DNA of 64,000 nt from Piezodorus guildinii. Its lineage: Eukaryota; Arthropoda; Insecta; Hemiptera; Pentatomidae. Both the position numbers and the translations under genes were made by a program. Of this stretch, positions 11,061 through 20,914 are shown in pieces (the stretch's first letter is position 1; every line of letters begins with the position of its first letter). The DNA lies in the NCBI GenBank assembly GCA_023052935.1, contig CM041294.1, positions 96,293,616 to 96,357,615 on the forward strand. The letters run 5' to 3'. Below the pieces are notes generated by a model. That model did not search any database, had not been told where the DNA came from, and saw only the letters and a list, made by a program, of their open reading frames with translations.

Positions 11061-12139
11061 AGACTTGTCCGGGACAGCTTGAGACCAAACTGCTTCACCC
11101 TATCAAATACACTCCGCAGGTGGACGATATGCTGGTCTTCTGTTTTACTAAAAACGACTAAATCGTCCATGTATACTTGACAGACCGATTCGTCTAACCC
11201 CCTCAAAAACTCGTCCATTAATCTTTGGAACGTGATCGGCGCGTTTTTCAAGCCAAACGGCATCCTCCGGAATTCATAATGTCCGCGTTCGAACGTAAAA
11301 GCCGTCTTGTGGCAATCCTTGGGATGCATCTTGATTTGGTGGTAACCCGCCTTAAGGTCGAGCGTACTAAATATAGTAGCTCCACTTAGCCTGTCGAGGA
11401 TGTCATCAAATCTGGGAATGGGATACTTTTCATCCACCGTATTTTCATTTAATTTTCTAAAATCGACCACCAATCGATATTTCTCCTTATTCTCTCCCGG
11501 TGCACTCTTCTTTTTTACTATCCACAGGGGACTATTAAACGGGGACGTTCTATCTACAATTATACCCTGATTCTTCAGATCCCGGATTTCTTCCCTGATG
11601 TGTTCCCGGAGTGCTTGAGGGTACCGCCTTTCCTTCACATAGGTTATCCTATCCTGTTTCAAGGGAATCTCGTGCACGGTTTTTCCGGTCGCTCCCAGGA
11701 TTTCGTGTTCGTTGAAGAAGATGTCGCGATACTCCTCCCTCAATTCTGTCCTCCAGTCCCTTACTCTATTTACCGCTCCTATCCTCTCGTCTCTAACGAG
11801 ATCCCTGCACCGGTAGGTTTTCTTTCCAATCTTTATACTCCAACGCCCCCCTTTACTCCTAATTCTGGCCCCTACCCTCCCTAACAAATCACATCCTATG
11901 ATCCCTCCATATTCGCGGGGCATGCTTCCGACCGTATGAACTATAATGTCGCCTTCCCCCGTCGCCCACCGTTCTAAACCCAGACGTATTTCCCCCTCTA
12001 CGTCGCACGGCCCACCCAGGGTGATCAATTTACATCTACATACCTGTGGCTGGATTGCCCCGCCGTCACGACACATCACTTCCGCTGCTCGCCTACTCAT
12101 GATGGTGCTGGAGCTCCCCGTATCCACCAGGCATCTCAC
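11030..12139 (-). CDS. pol: pol, first part: protease and reverse transcriptase (element 1)
   Basis: 369 codons. Residues 3-12 carry the aspartic protease motif CLVDTGSSST. RT begins near residue 160 and shows VVDFRKLN, STLDLKAGYHQI, RRMPFGLKNAP and YMDD at 323-326, all intact. The frame then ends in a spurious tail: a single missing base in a C/G run near 11,070 moves the rest of RT into another frame (the following CDS, overlapping by about 30 bp). Upstream, the frame is open back to the gag UGA at 12,233-12,235, in the same frame as gag. The Met at 12,139 is therefore not a natural start; Gag-Pol synthesis by readthrough is the likely route. Confidence 0.9.
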   Translation of the reverse strand: MRCLVDTGSSSTIMSRRAAEVMCRDGGAIQPQVCRCKLITLGGPCDVEGEIRLGLERWATGEGDIIVHTVGSMPREYGGIIGCDLLGRVGARIRSKGGRWSIKIGKKTYRCRDLVRDERIGAVNRVRDWRTELREEYRDIFFNEHEILGATGKTVHEIPLKQDRITYVKERRYPQALREHIREEIRDLKNQGIIVDRTSPFNSPLWIVKKKSAPGENKEKYRLVVDFRKLNENTVDEKYPIPRFDDILDRLSGATIFSTLDLKAGYHQIKMHPKDCHKTAFTFERGHYEFRRMPFGLKNAPITFQRLMDEFLRGLDESVCQVYMDDLVVFSKTEDQHIVHLRSVFDRVKQFGLKLSRTSLCWARSKLIF

Positions 12140-12202
12140 ACCTTTCTCGACTCTAATGATAGGCAGACCGCCGCACTCGCTTCTGATGTTGTGGTTTACT
12201 AT

Positions 12203-12235
12203 CGTGCGGTCGCCCCTCCACCGACACGCTCCTCA
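12203..12235 (-). promoter_or_regulatory. In-frame gag UGA followed by a GC-rich hairpin
   Basis: The gag stop UGA (12,235-12,233) is in frame with pol. Three bases downstream, GCG-U-GUCG can pair with CGAC-CGC (stem of 7 bp with one bulged U, 9-nt loop). A leaky stop backed by structure is how gammaretroviruses make Gag-Pol (there UAG plus a pseudoknot). The alternative is a CGA-to-UGA mutation in a once continuous ORF. Confidence 0.5.
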
Positions 12236-13462
12236 GGCCTCTGCTTGTACTCTCCTCTCCGCTGCTGCCACCCGTCTTTCGCCACGCCGACCTCCGTTGC
12301 GTCTTTCTCTACTGCTGCATCCTGGTTCGTCGTCGTCCGTCCCGGATGTTCCAGTACTGTCCGTGGAATCTGTTGTCTCTCTGCTCCTCTTCCACATTCT
12401 TTGGGCGTTTACCTCCATTGGTTCTCCTCTGGGTGTATCCCGTTGGCGGAAGATGTACGGACACTGCCTAGCGATGTGTCCTTCCGTACCACATTCAAAG
12501 CATTTTGTCCTCGGACATTGTGCCACTAAATGTCCCGTCTTCCCACATCCGTGGCACCGTCTTTCCTCACGCCTTCCAGTGGGTCTGGTCTTCCGCTGAG
12601 ATTGCCTTCTGCCGTCATTAGGAACTCTCTCTCGTCTCTCATACTCAGGCTCCTTCCTCCTCCATGGCCCAGGGTTGGGCCTGGCTCTCCTGTACGCTAC
12701 ACGGCTCCACCCGTTTTCTTCCGTTTCCATCCGTGTTTCCTCATCTCGTGCGCTAGCGTCCATTAACTCTTGGGCGCACTCTACGAAGGAACGACCTTTA
12801 GGGAAGCCGTCCTTTCTTCCCGTTTCCCTGGCCAGCTGTACTAGAAGAATTGGTGACAGGAAGTCCATTCTAGCTGTCACCTCTACTGCACTCATGATCT
12901 CCCGTAACTTCTCCGTTATTTTGTGGAACCGCACGAGCAACTCTCCTGCGTACTGTCCGCTGGACTGACGGGGGTGTTTCACCTCCCTGAACATCTGGAA
13001 GATGTCTTCCTCGGGACTCCATCTGCCGCCCCCGTAAGCTTTCTTGAGCCGTTCCTTCACTACAGCCCATGGGGTCTCCTCGTCCGCTTGTATAAAGTTG
13101 AGGACGCTTCGCTTTACGCGGCACACCAGATCGGCTTTCAGCGACTCCGCATCTCCTTCTCCTAGTATCCCATCCGCCACTTTAATCTCGATGCGGGACA
13201 TAATGCGGTCACAGTTTTTTAGGAAATGATTTAGTTCTCCCGTTTGCCCAGTAAATTTTTCTACATCTGAAATCGCCAACCTCAAGTCCTGTGCATTTGC
13301 AGCTTTCACTTTTAGCCAGGCTAAAGTGTTTGCGTGGGCCTCTGCTATAGTCTCCCGTGGTAACGGAGGCATTTCCACTGGATGGACTGGGATCTCCACT
13401 GGCATCTCCACTGGTACTCCTGGTACTTGGAGGGTTGCTGGTCTTAAAACGTTTTCTGCCAT
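12233..13462 (-). CDS. gag: gag, capsid and nucleocapsid precursor (element 1)
   Basis: 409 codons starting at an ATG about 96 nt downstream of the 5' LTR. Proline-rich N-terminus; a capsid-like alpha-helical region follows (about residues 50-250, e.g. FLKNCDRIM and LLVRFHKITEKL). Two CCHC zinc knuckles lie near residues 300-335: CHGCGKTGHLVAQC and CFECGTEGHIARQC. The C-terminus is Arg-rich. The protein would package element RNA into cytoplasmic particles. The ORF is uninterrupted. It is followed by pol in the same frame after one stop codon. Confidence 0.93.
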   Translation of the reverse strand: MAENVLRPATLQVPGVPVEMPVEIPVHPVEMPPLPRETIAEAHANTLAWLKVKAANAQDLRLAISDVEKFTGQTGELNHFLKNCDRIMSRIEIKVADGILGEGDAESLKADLVCRVKRSVLNFIQADEETPWAVVKERLKKAYGGGRWSPEEDIFQMFREVKHPRQSSGQYAGELLVRFHKITEKLREIMSAVEVTARMDFLSPILLVQLARETGRKDGFPKGRSFVECAQELMDASARDEETRMETEENGWSRVAYRRARPNPGPWRRKEPEYERRERVPNDGRRQSQRKTRPTGRREERRCHGCGKTGHLVAQCPRTKCFECGTEGHIARQCPYIFRQRDTPRGEPMEVNAQRMWKRSRETTDSTDSTGTSGTDDDEPGCSSRERRNGGRRGERRVAAAERRVQAEA

Positions 13463-13539
13463 TTCAGTCGCTGACTCAAAAAAAAAAACGCACGTAAAAG
13501 AAGAAGCTTATAAAAAAAACTTTAAGCACTACAAACTGA

Positions 13540-13558
13540 GTTCCCGGGTTTCGGCACC
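13540..13558 (-). promoter_or_regulatory. Primer binding site, tRNA-Phe type (element 1)
   Basis: Directly inside the right LTR the minus strand reads GGTGCCGAAACCCGGGAA (with the LTR's last T giving TGG...). This is complementary to the 3' end of animal cytosolic tRNA-Phe (acceptor stem GCCGAAA, ending CCCGGGTTTCGGCACCA). Confidence 0.8.
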
Positions 13559-13751
13559 AGTTATGAAGACTCGGATAATTTAAATAAAAAAAATAAAAAT
13601 AAATGAGAGAAAGGGATGCGTAAATAACTCACACGGCAACTGTGTTAAGACTGACTTTATTCTATATAAATCCTCTATTTATACATTGTCTCTTTGTTTA
13701 CATGATAAGAGTTGGTATTAAGCTGATACCGACCCGCCTCGGTCCATAACT
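13559..13751 (-). repeat. 5' LTR of element 1
   Basis: 193 bp identical by eye to 8243-8435. As the upstream LTR it would hold the Pol II promoter; a TATA-like 'tatataaa' reads on the plus strand only, so I cannot place the start site. Confidence 0.95.
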
Positions 13752-13785
13752 TTTATATATATATATAAATATATATATATAAAAT

Positions 13786-13826
<41 letters not shown>

Positions 13827-13905
13827 TATAAATATATATATATAAAATTATATATAAATATATATATATATATATAAATATATATATTTATTTATATATA
13901 TATCA
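13752..13905. repeat. TA-rich tract right of element 1
   Basis: Interrupted (TA)n with repeating 'aaatatatataaatata' blocks, the continuation of the tract split by element 1. Confidence 0.9.
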
Positions 13906-14405
13906 ATTCATCATTATTTTCTATCCATTATGTATATTAATGATGCATATAATATTATAAACTTTGTATAGCCAGAAGAGGAAACTCAAAATTGTACTTT
14001 TATATTATTATTGCTGTCCCAGAATAAAAATTATTTTTCATTCATTCATTACTGCTAGTTAATTAATCGAAAATTTAATTTCGCATCACCTGACTTAAAT
14101 TTCTTCAGGATTTTAGTACCCTAGGACCAGACAGAACCAGCTTCCAAGAACAAAGTGTGTGTATATTTGAGGCGAGTACCGGAGGCGCTTAAGCGAGCAA
14201 ACCCTTGAAGGGGCTTGCTTTGACCGCTCAGCGAATTTTAATATCACTTCCGCTCAGGTTAAAAGTAGGCCTCGCCACGCTTTACACAAAACTGCGTTTT
14301 AAGATAAATTTCAATAATACAGGATCTTAGCCGCTGTATATTATCGCTATTTAAACTGTTTATGGAAGATTTAGACGATAAAAAATATTAAATACCTACA
14401 ATAGG
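13906..14405. other. No gene; short GC-richer island at 14,150-14,290
   Basis: 14,160-14,290 ('gaggcgagtaccggaggcgc' and 'aaacccttgaaggggcttgc') is GC-richer and can form a hairpin around CCCTTGAAGGGG. No ORF or known family. Confidence 0.3.
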
Positions 14406-14407
14406 GT

Positions 14408-15467
14408 ACTTTAAGTTTATTATTTTTAATAATGAACCTTTTTAATCGACCAAAAAAGAAACAATAGTTATTTCCTTATAATTTGAAGGCTTACTTTTCA
14501 AGATACGTATAACCCGAATAACGAATAAAAAATAATCCGTTTATTCGCCGTACGCGACATTTTTCCGATGTTAAATAAATTAAAAAACAGCTTGTAACTC
14601 CGTTATTTTCCAAGATAGAAAAAAAATCTGGTACGCGCAACACACGACATTCACTTACCTCTATTGTTAAAATCAATTTAAGAATTTTTAAATACATTAA
14701 AGGATAGAAATAAATTGTTAAAGGATTAATTATTTTGAATTTTAATAGAAAAATGTGTTTTATTAAATAATCTATTATATTTTTATCTTCAACAATTACT
14801 TAGTTTTATCGGCTTTTCATAACTCTTCATTAACCTTTAAAATTCCGAATATTAGATAGTATTTTTTCTACAATCTTTAGCTATCCAACGGTATATTATA
14901 CTTCTATATTACTATTCTTGTGTTCAAAAACACAAAAAATTGCATACAGAAATATGTTTGCATTTTTCTCCTTTAGTTGTTTATAAAATTCGCTCGACTT
15001 TCATATTTACCCGTTATTTGCCAATGCTAAAAAGATGATGTTCCAAATTTTTTGTAATCTACAAAATTAAAGTTAATTTAGAGAAAGAAAATATAGACAT
15101 TTATACCCTGTCAGATACTTTAAATCAGAATGAAACCTACATCATATTAAAGCCCATCAAATTTTATATCAATATATAGAGTTTAATCAAAATCGTTATA
15201 GCCGTTTTGAGAAAATCGTAAAGGGATCCAAAATGCATGGTATAAATCTTTCGGTCAGCTGATTTTGATGAAAAAGTTTCTGTAACATCTTTGGCGAATA
15301 GTTCTCTTAAATATGAAATTTCAGTATGATAGGACTTTTCGGTTTCGCCGTAAAACACACACACACAGACCTTTTGGCGGAACTTGGTTATTTGCACTCA
15401 GGGAACCCTAAAAAGTGTATTTCCGTTGAAAACTGAAATTCGAATATTTTCACGATCGCGATACTTT

Positions 15468-15507
<40 letters not shown>

Positions 15508-15870
15508 TATATATATAATTATATTATATTTATATATTTCATATATGGGTAAGTGAAAGTAAAAATTATGAATGTTTTTTTAACCAAAACTACACGAGTA
15601 ATTAGAAAAAAAAGGATTAAAAAAAAATGAATTTTTATCTATAAATACGCCCATAACTCAGTTATTTTTGGAGATAGAGAAAAATATGAAGAGAATTTTA
15701 GGATCACTGAAAATTCCTGCGTTCTCCTTTAAATTATTTATTTTTTTTTAGCTTTTCATATTAGTTAATTGCCTATAAACAGCTATATATACAGTTATAC
15801 CCTAATATATTTATTTGGAAATAATAAACCATTGTGTAATAATTTGAAGCGTTTATTTTTACCGCACCTT
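14408..15870 (+). repeat. Rep-1, near full-length copy
   Basis: The longest copy of the family: starts with 'gtttattatttttaataatgaacc' (hairpin) and ends near 15,830 with 'ggaaataataaaccattgtg', so the ends are related in inverted orientation (GGTTTATTATTT). In between are the 'gcaacacacgac' block (14,636), the 'caacggtatattatac' block (14,888) and the module shared with 4.95, 7.9, 63.6 and (inverted) 1.23 kb. A TA-rich tract interrupts it at 15,472-15,540. The short minus-strand ORFs (14,491-14,697; 15,164-15,397) are not conserved in other copies. Most likely a non-autonomous DNA transposon; the superfamily is not identified. Confidence 0.6.
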
Positions 15871-15996
15871 TCTAGTATTAAACTAAACTTATCGTGGACT
15901 TCTCTTTGAAATTTATTGGACTGGAGGGTCACAGTAAATTAAAAAACTAATCAAATAATTAAACTTTTAAGAGCTAAATGCGACATGGTCTAGTGC

Positions 15997-16080
15997 AGTG
16001 GTTCCAAAGAAACTTTTTTCGCGGACCCCTCCATACATTCATTTCAATGTCAAGAACCCCCTAAATCCTATATAGATATT
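15997..16080 (+). mobile_element. hAT-like terminal inverted repeat, orphan end
   Basis: 'cagtggttccaaagaaactt' followed by 'gcggacccct', similar to the inverted right end of the hAT-like element at 48,060-48,138. CAGTGGTTCC is a common hAT-type end. I cannot find its partner end with confidence. Confidence 0.5.
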
Positions 16081-16269
16081 TAGATATATATTTAGATTTT
16101 TAGTGGGCTACACCGTATCACAGACATTGCACGTGAATTACCTCTTTTCGAAACTCCCTATTCTAGAAATTACCTAGTTGGGGAAATAGAAATGAATAAA
16201 ACAGAACACTACGAGTTTACCTCAATCTGTTAAAAATTGAATGTTAAACCTGACAGATGATCCTAGAAC

Positions 16270-16420
16270 ATTCTAAAGGAAAAATCCTTTATTATGATGC
16301 CCTTCAGAGGGAATGTAAAATAGTGGTTCAGAGCCTCTGAGGTAACACAAGTCAGGTACTCGTTATATATCCTCATACTAAAAGAACCTAGATTGACAAA
16401 ATTTAGAACTTCCATTTTAA
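16270..16420 (+). repeat. SINE family 2, 3' part
   Basis: 'gatgcccttcagagggaatg', 'gcctctgaggtaac', 'actcgttatatatcct' correspond to 38,735-38,815. The tRNA-like head is missing. Confidence 0.5.
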
Positions 16421-16935
16421 TATCGTCCGATAGCCAAGACCTTAAGTGCATAAAATCTAAAATTTAAAACTTATACAAGGAGGTATTTATTCTAATATTT
16501 ATAATGAAATCAAATATTGTTTATTATCATCTGTTAAAATCTTAAAGAAAAAATATTTAGAAGTACAATTTTTCATTAATGTACAATAGTAGTTTCTTAG
16601 AGGATAGTGAATTTCTATATTAACTATATGTATACAATTTTATTGAATAAAATAAAATACAATTTAATGACTTATAACATTACATAACCATGCAGTCTGG
16701 TCCATTTGGTTCTAGAGAATCTTAATGGTCTATGTATAATATAAAAATAATAATACATGAGTTTTAGTTTATACAAAAACATAAATCAAGTAGATGATTA
16801 TATTTAAAGCAAAAATATGTCAATCGTGATTATTTTATTTTTAAGTAATAACTATTATAGTATCGATAGTGAATTTCATTTTCTGATACAAGGATAAATT
16901 AGTAATAAAATTTCGTACTTAAAAAACTATAACTA
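16421..16935. other. AT-rich, nothing recognised
   Basis: No reading frame, inverted repeat or match to other parts of the window that I can see. Confidence 0.4.
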
Positions 16936-16938
16936 ACC

Positions 16939-17427
16939 TTCCACTTAAGTACAAAAGGCTCATCTACATGACTGTCATCGGACCGATATGGACTTACGGA
17001 GTAGAGATTTGGTGCTCAACTAAACCATCAAATTCTTCCCGCCTCCAATCTTTGCAATAAAAAATCCTCAATGCTCCTTATTTTGTCACAAATAAACTCA
17101 TCCATAAAGATCTTAACGTTCCCTATGTTGCTGACGTGGCGCGAACCAGGGACCACTCCTTTCATGACAAACTCCAATCCCACTCCAATCCACTAGTTTC
17201 AATCCTTGCTTCCTCTACAATCCCTGATAATCCTCCGAGGCGTCAGAAAAGAAGATGGCCGAGAGACCTTCTAGTTTAACTTAGTCTTTGGAGAACTGCT
17301 TATGGGTAATATCCCCACTTGTGAATCCATGACATTTGTATCTTGCATCTCATTTACTAGATGTATATCATTATACAGTTGTAAATAGCAATAAATCGAT
17401 TAAAAAAAAAAAAAAAAAAAAAAAAAA
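16939..17427 (+). pseudogene. Jockey-clade 3' end with poly(A) tail
   Basis: 5'-truncated copy, the normal outcome of target-primed reverse transcription. It encodes the C-terminal region of ORF2: 'cggaccgatatggacttacg' gives GPIWTYG, then a broken stretch and RQKRRWPRDLLV before the stop. The 3' UTR ends in ~26 A at 17,402-17,427. There are stops and deletions relative to the 43.86-44.2 kb copy. Confidence 0.85.
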
Positions 17428-17439
17428 ACTATATCACAT

Positions 17440-17930
17440 ATAACATTTTGAATTCCTAAAATGAAAATCTGATGCAGGCAACACAAAACTTTCACTTACC
17501 TTGGTTGATAAAAACAATTAAAGAACTATAAAATAAAGTTAGAGCAAACAATTTTTCAATGAATTTATATTTAGTTTCGTTGGAAACATGTTTTAGGTTA
17601 AATAATATAACAATATAAAATTGTTATTTAAAATAATCAGATAACTTTATTGGCATATTCGTCGATTTATATAATATAAATTAGCTTTTATATATGTAAA
17701 ATACGTAATTAAATCGAATCTATCATTAAGATTAATTAAGTATTAAAATAGATTTAACATTCTAAATGTTATTGCATGCTATATTATTAACTTTAGAAAC
17801 AACAGTTTAAAAAAAATTCATACCCGTTAATGAATGTGTGATCAGAAAAATAACTTAGGTTATTTTTCTTTCGGTTGTTGATGATATTTTGGAAATGACA
17901 CATTGATGTTTAAGATTCTGTCTTTTAATT
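17440..17930 (+). repeat. Rep-1 fragment and AT-rich flank
   Basis: 17,462-17,560 ('gcaacacaaaactttcactt') matches 14,636 and 7,527; the match fades after ~17,720. No gene. Confidence 0.45.
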
Positions 17931-18390
17931 TTTGGTCTCAGAAAATAAAGAACCTCAAGATAAGCGAAAGAAGTTTCCACTTTCAATGTCCGCCGTTACC
18001 TGTACTGAGAATCATGCGGTGACAGACATCATCGGTAAACCTCCTCTTCAGGGTTCTTGAGAATTCGTGGTTAGAGAATCTTCTCAGTGAAGACATTCCT
18101 GGCCCGGAAGATTTTTTCTAAAGAAGCAGGTATCTGCTCGAGAGGCCGTTCAGTCTGTTTGCTGGGCTTTGTGCTAGTGTTGCCAATCATTAATGCCTGT
18201 AGCAGTTGGTTTGGGCGGTCAGCGAGTGAGTAGTCGAAATATTTCAGTGGTAACTAGAATTGCCACACTAACAAACGACATTTTTTAATTCAGCAACTCT
18301 ATTCCCGATGCAAGAAGCTAGAATTATTATATTATGCAAAAAATTGTTAACCTAGTATTTATTTAATTTATAAATTTTATTATTATGTAC
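17931..18390. other. Unclassified GC-richer stretch
   Basis: About 300 bp of more balanced composition (17,940-18,260) with no clear ORF. It may be a promoter or 5' part of a retroelement, but nothing proves it. Confidence 0.25.
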
Positions 18391-18394
18391 TTCC

Positions 18395-18832
18395 AGTGGC
18401 AAGACAAGTCGTGTAGGTTCTGGGCATCACGGTGTAATTTCCTAGGAGACTAAACTCACATTTCTCGATGCATTTTGTAGTGTAGGGTCATCACTCCCTA
18501 CGCCTAATTTTGTTAGTGGCCACCATTGGCTGACGGGTCTCACATAACCTGGGGAGAGGCTGTAAGTGAATCCCCATTTAACTATATCCTTATAAAAGGC
18601 CCGCCGGGACTGGGAATTGAACTCACAAACTTTAGCATGAGAGGCAAACTAGCCACTCCGTCATGGGCTCCCCTCACTTGTTATTAAATACCTTTATTTA
18701 TTTTATTCCTTTTGCTTACACTGTAAATATTCTATGAATGTGTGGAAGAATAATATTGCAATACTATTATTGTCCATTGAGACAAATTGTAATATATCTG
18801 AATAAATAAATTAATCCAAAAAAAAAAAAAAA
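18395..18832 (+). repeat. Retroposon with poly(A), carrying an inverted tRNA-like segment
   Basis: 18,395-18,560 is shared with 36,935-37,110 ('gtgtaatttcctaggagact', 'atcactccctacgcctaatt', 'ctgacgggtctcacata'). 18,600-18,680 on the minus strand looks tRNA-like (GGAGTGGCTAG ... GAGTTCAATTCCC). The 3' end 'caatactattattgtccatt' plus poly(A) at 18,818-18,832 is shared with 57,510-57,600. Probably a SINE or truncated LINE 3' end with a second SINE inside. Confidence 0.55.
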
Positions 18833-19540
18833 TATATTTACTGCTCCCATACCGATGTACGTATATAAAAACAAAATGATGTAATAGCGAGCAAAGCCAA
18901 GGGATACAGCTAGAAAGCTTATAAAACCTTATTAGTAATATATTGTGTCGTATGCGTCATAATTGTACTGCTCTTTATAACCGGATAATATATTTCTTTA
19001 TAGACACATAACCATTGTATTAGCAATATGTATGTTCCATATTCTTCCACAAAGAGAAGTAAATTAATAATGCATACTATAATATTATATTTTGACCCAG
19101 GGCTCGACGATTGAACCAGTTAATCCTGCCACCAATATTAGGTCATTGCATACTCACAATGAAATGCATCTGTCATTAAGGACTAAATGTTTTACTCGAC
19201 CAAATAATACTATCTGTTATTGAAATGATTTCATTAGCAAATATATCCAGAATTACTGAGAGAAATGATCATCAGTCAACAATAATTGGGTTCCAATATG
19301 TTGCGATTGCTTTTAGGGCCAATCTACCATTTCGGGTTTCAATGCTACATTTAACAATTATAATAATACTCAATTCTAATTTAAATTGAAACAATGATTC
19401 ATACCAATTTGATGGTTATTTGTAATATAATATAATTTATAGAATGGTTTAAGTGTATCTGCATTTTATGTTCACCTTATAAACAATTGAGACGTTGATT
19501 TCCAAAACGTACTTTAGGACATTTTTTTCAAATTTATATA
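18833..19540. other. No gene
   Basis: AT-rich sequence without recognisable ORF or repeat; ends at the left terminus of FB-A. Confidence 0.4.
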
Positions 19541-19636
19541 GCATTTCCAAGTCAAATTCAACCTTTTCCAAGTCAAATTCAACCTTTTCCAAGTCAAATT
19601 CAACCTTTTCCAAGTCAAATTCAACCTTTTTCGATT
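19541..19636 (-). repeat. 21-bp tandem repeats, left end of FB-A
   Basis: Four copies of 'ccttttccaagtcaaattcaa' (plus-strand view). 21 bp is two turns of B-DNA, a spacing that would place bound proteins on one face. Confidence 0.9.
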
Positions 19637-19876
19637 TCAATAAAATAATAAAAATCAAATTAACATGATTTTATGTTTTTATGGTTATTTTAATTACACA
19701 TTATGTTTTTAACCCTTGTGGCTTGTTAAATGTTCCCAAGGGCCTCTTTACATATAATTAGTCACGATTATAATAATAAGTATAACCGATACTTTAATTT
19801 TTAGACATTTTCGATACAAGGTCTGGTAGTCGGATTAGCGGGGGTCCGTTTTATAATCGCGGGCGAAAATATAATC

Positions 19877-20454
19877 AATAGAGGTTTATTATAACTTTTT
19901 CGTATTTAATGGATATTAGGCACAGTAGCTGCGTTCCCAAAGGTTCGTTACCGATTACACTATTAATTTTAATCGCGCTCGCTCAAATATGGGTTTATTA
20001 TAACTTTTTCGTATTTATTGGATACAAAGCTCAGTAGCTGCGTTCCCAAAGGTTCGTTACCGATTATACTATTAATTTTAATCGCGATCGCTCTAATATG
20101 GCTTTATTATAACTTTTTCGTATTCATTAGATACAAGGCTCAGTAGCTGCGTTCCCAAAGGTTCGTTACCGATTACACTATTAATTTTAATCGCGCTCGC
20201 TCAAATATGGGTTTATTATAACTTTTTCGTATTATTGGATACAAAGCTCAGTAGCTGCGTTCCCAAAGGTTCGTTACCGATTATACTATTAATTTTAATC
20301 GCGATCGCTCTAATATGACTTTATTATAACTTTTTCGTATTCATTAGATACAAGGCTAAGTAGCTGCGTTCCCAAAGGTTCGTTACCGATTATACTATTA
20401 ATTTTAATCGCGATCGCTCTAATATGGCTTTATTATAACTTTTTCGTATTCATT
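19877..20454 (+). repeat. 109-bp tandem repeats, FB-A left arm, first part
   Basis: Five units, starts of 'cagtagctgcgttcccaaag' at 19,923, 20,032, 20,141, 20,249 and 20,358 (period 109, once 108). Units differ by a few bases and small indels. Confidence 0.9.
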
Positions 20455-20462
20455 ATAGCTTT

Positions 20463-20625
20463 TTTCAGTCAAATTCATAATTTTTTCAGTCAAATTCATA
20501 ATTTTTTCACTCAAATTCATAATTTTTTTCAGTCAAATTCATAATTTTTTCAGTCAGATTCATAATTTTTTCAGTCAAATTCATAATTTTTTCAATCAAA
20601 TTCATAATTTTTTCAGTCAATTACA
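20463..20625 (+). repeat. 21-bp tandem repeats, left end of nested element
   Basis: About eight copies of 'ttttttcagtcaaattcataa'. Mirrored at 22,145-22,296. The core AGTCAAATTC is shared with the FB-A end repeat. Confidence 0.9.
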
Positions 20626-20914
20626 TTATTTCTTGTACCCATTTTATAAAGTTAATTTAATGAAGTTTTGCTACCAAGAACTTAACATTTTTATTAAAAA
20701 TCGTTATTTATCCATTTATCGTCACTTTATGTTACTGTGCTTAATCCGACGGTGCAGCGGGAGTCCTAAGTTTTGCCTACCCAGGTTTACTCTTAAGTAA
20801 ACCTGGGTAGGCAAAACTTAGGGATCTTTTACGAGTTCCACTTATTAAATCTTTTAAGAGTCATCTGTGGTGCACAAATATAGGAGGATCTGCTGGTTTT
20901 AGACTTGCGACCTT

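Larger units (their letters stand above)
8243..13751 (-). mobile_element. Gypsy (Ty3-like) LTR retrotransposon, element 1
   Basis: A complete 5.5-kb element transcribed on the minus strand: 193-bp LTRs (8243-8435 and 13559-13751), a tRNA-Phe primer site next to the right LTR, gag, then pol in the order protease, RT, RNase H, integrase, and a G-rich polypurine tract against the left LTR. There is no env-like ORF. By eye I find no difference between the two LTRs, which implies a recent insertion. It is nevertheless broken by a one-base frameshift in RT, and gag and pol are separated by UGA in the same frame. The target duplication cannot be resolved in the TA tract. It is clearly more GC-rich than its surroundings. 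Confidence 0.95.

Noticed and set aside
8956..13583. Plus-strand ORFs of 60-217 codons across element 1
   Set aside because: Antisense shadows of GC-richer gag-pol; none has domain similarity, and the minus strand carries intact catalytic motifs.
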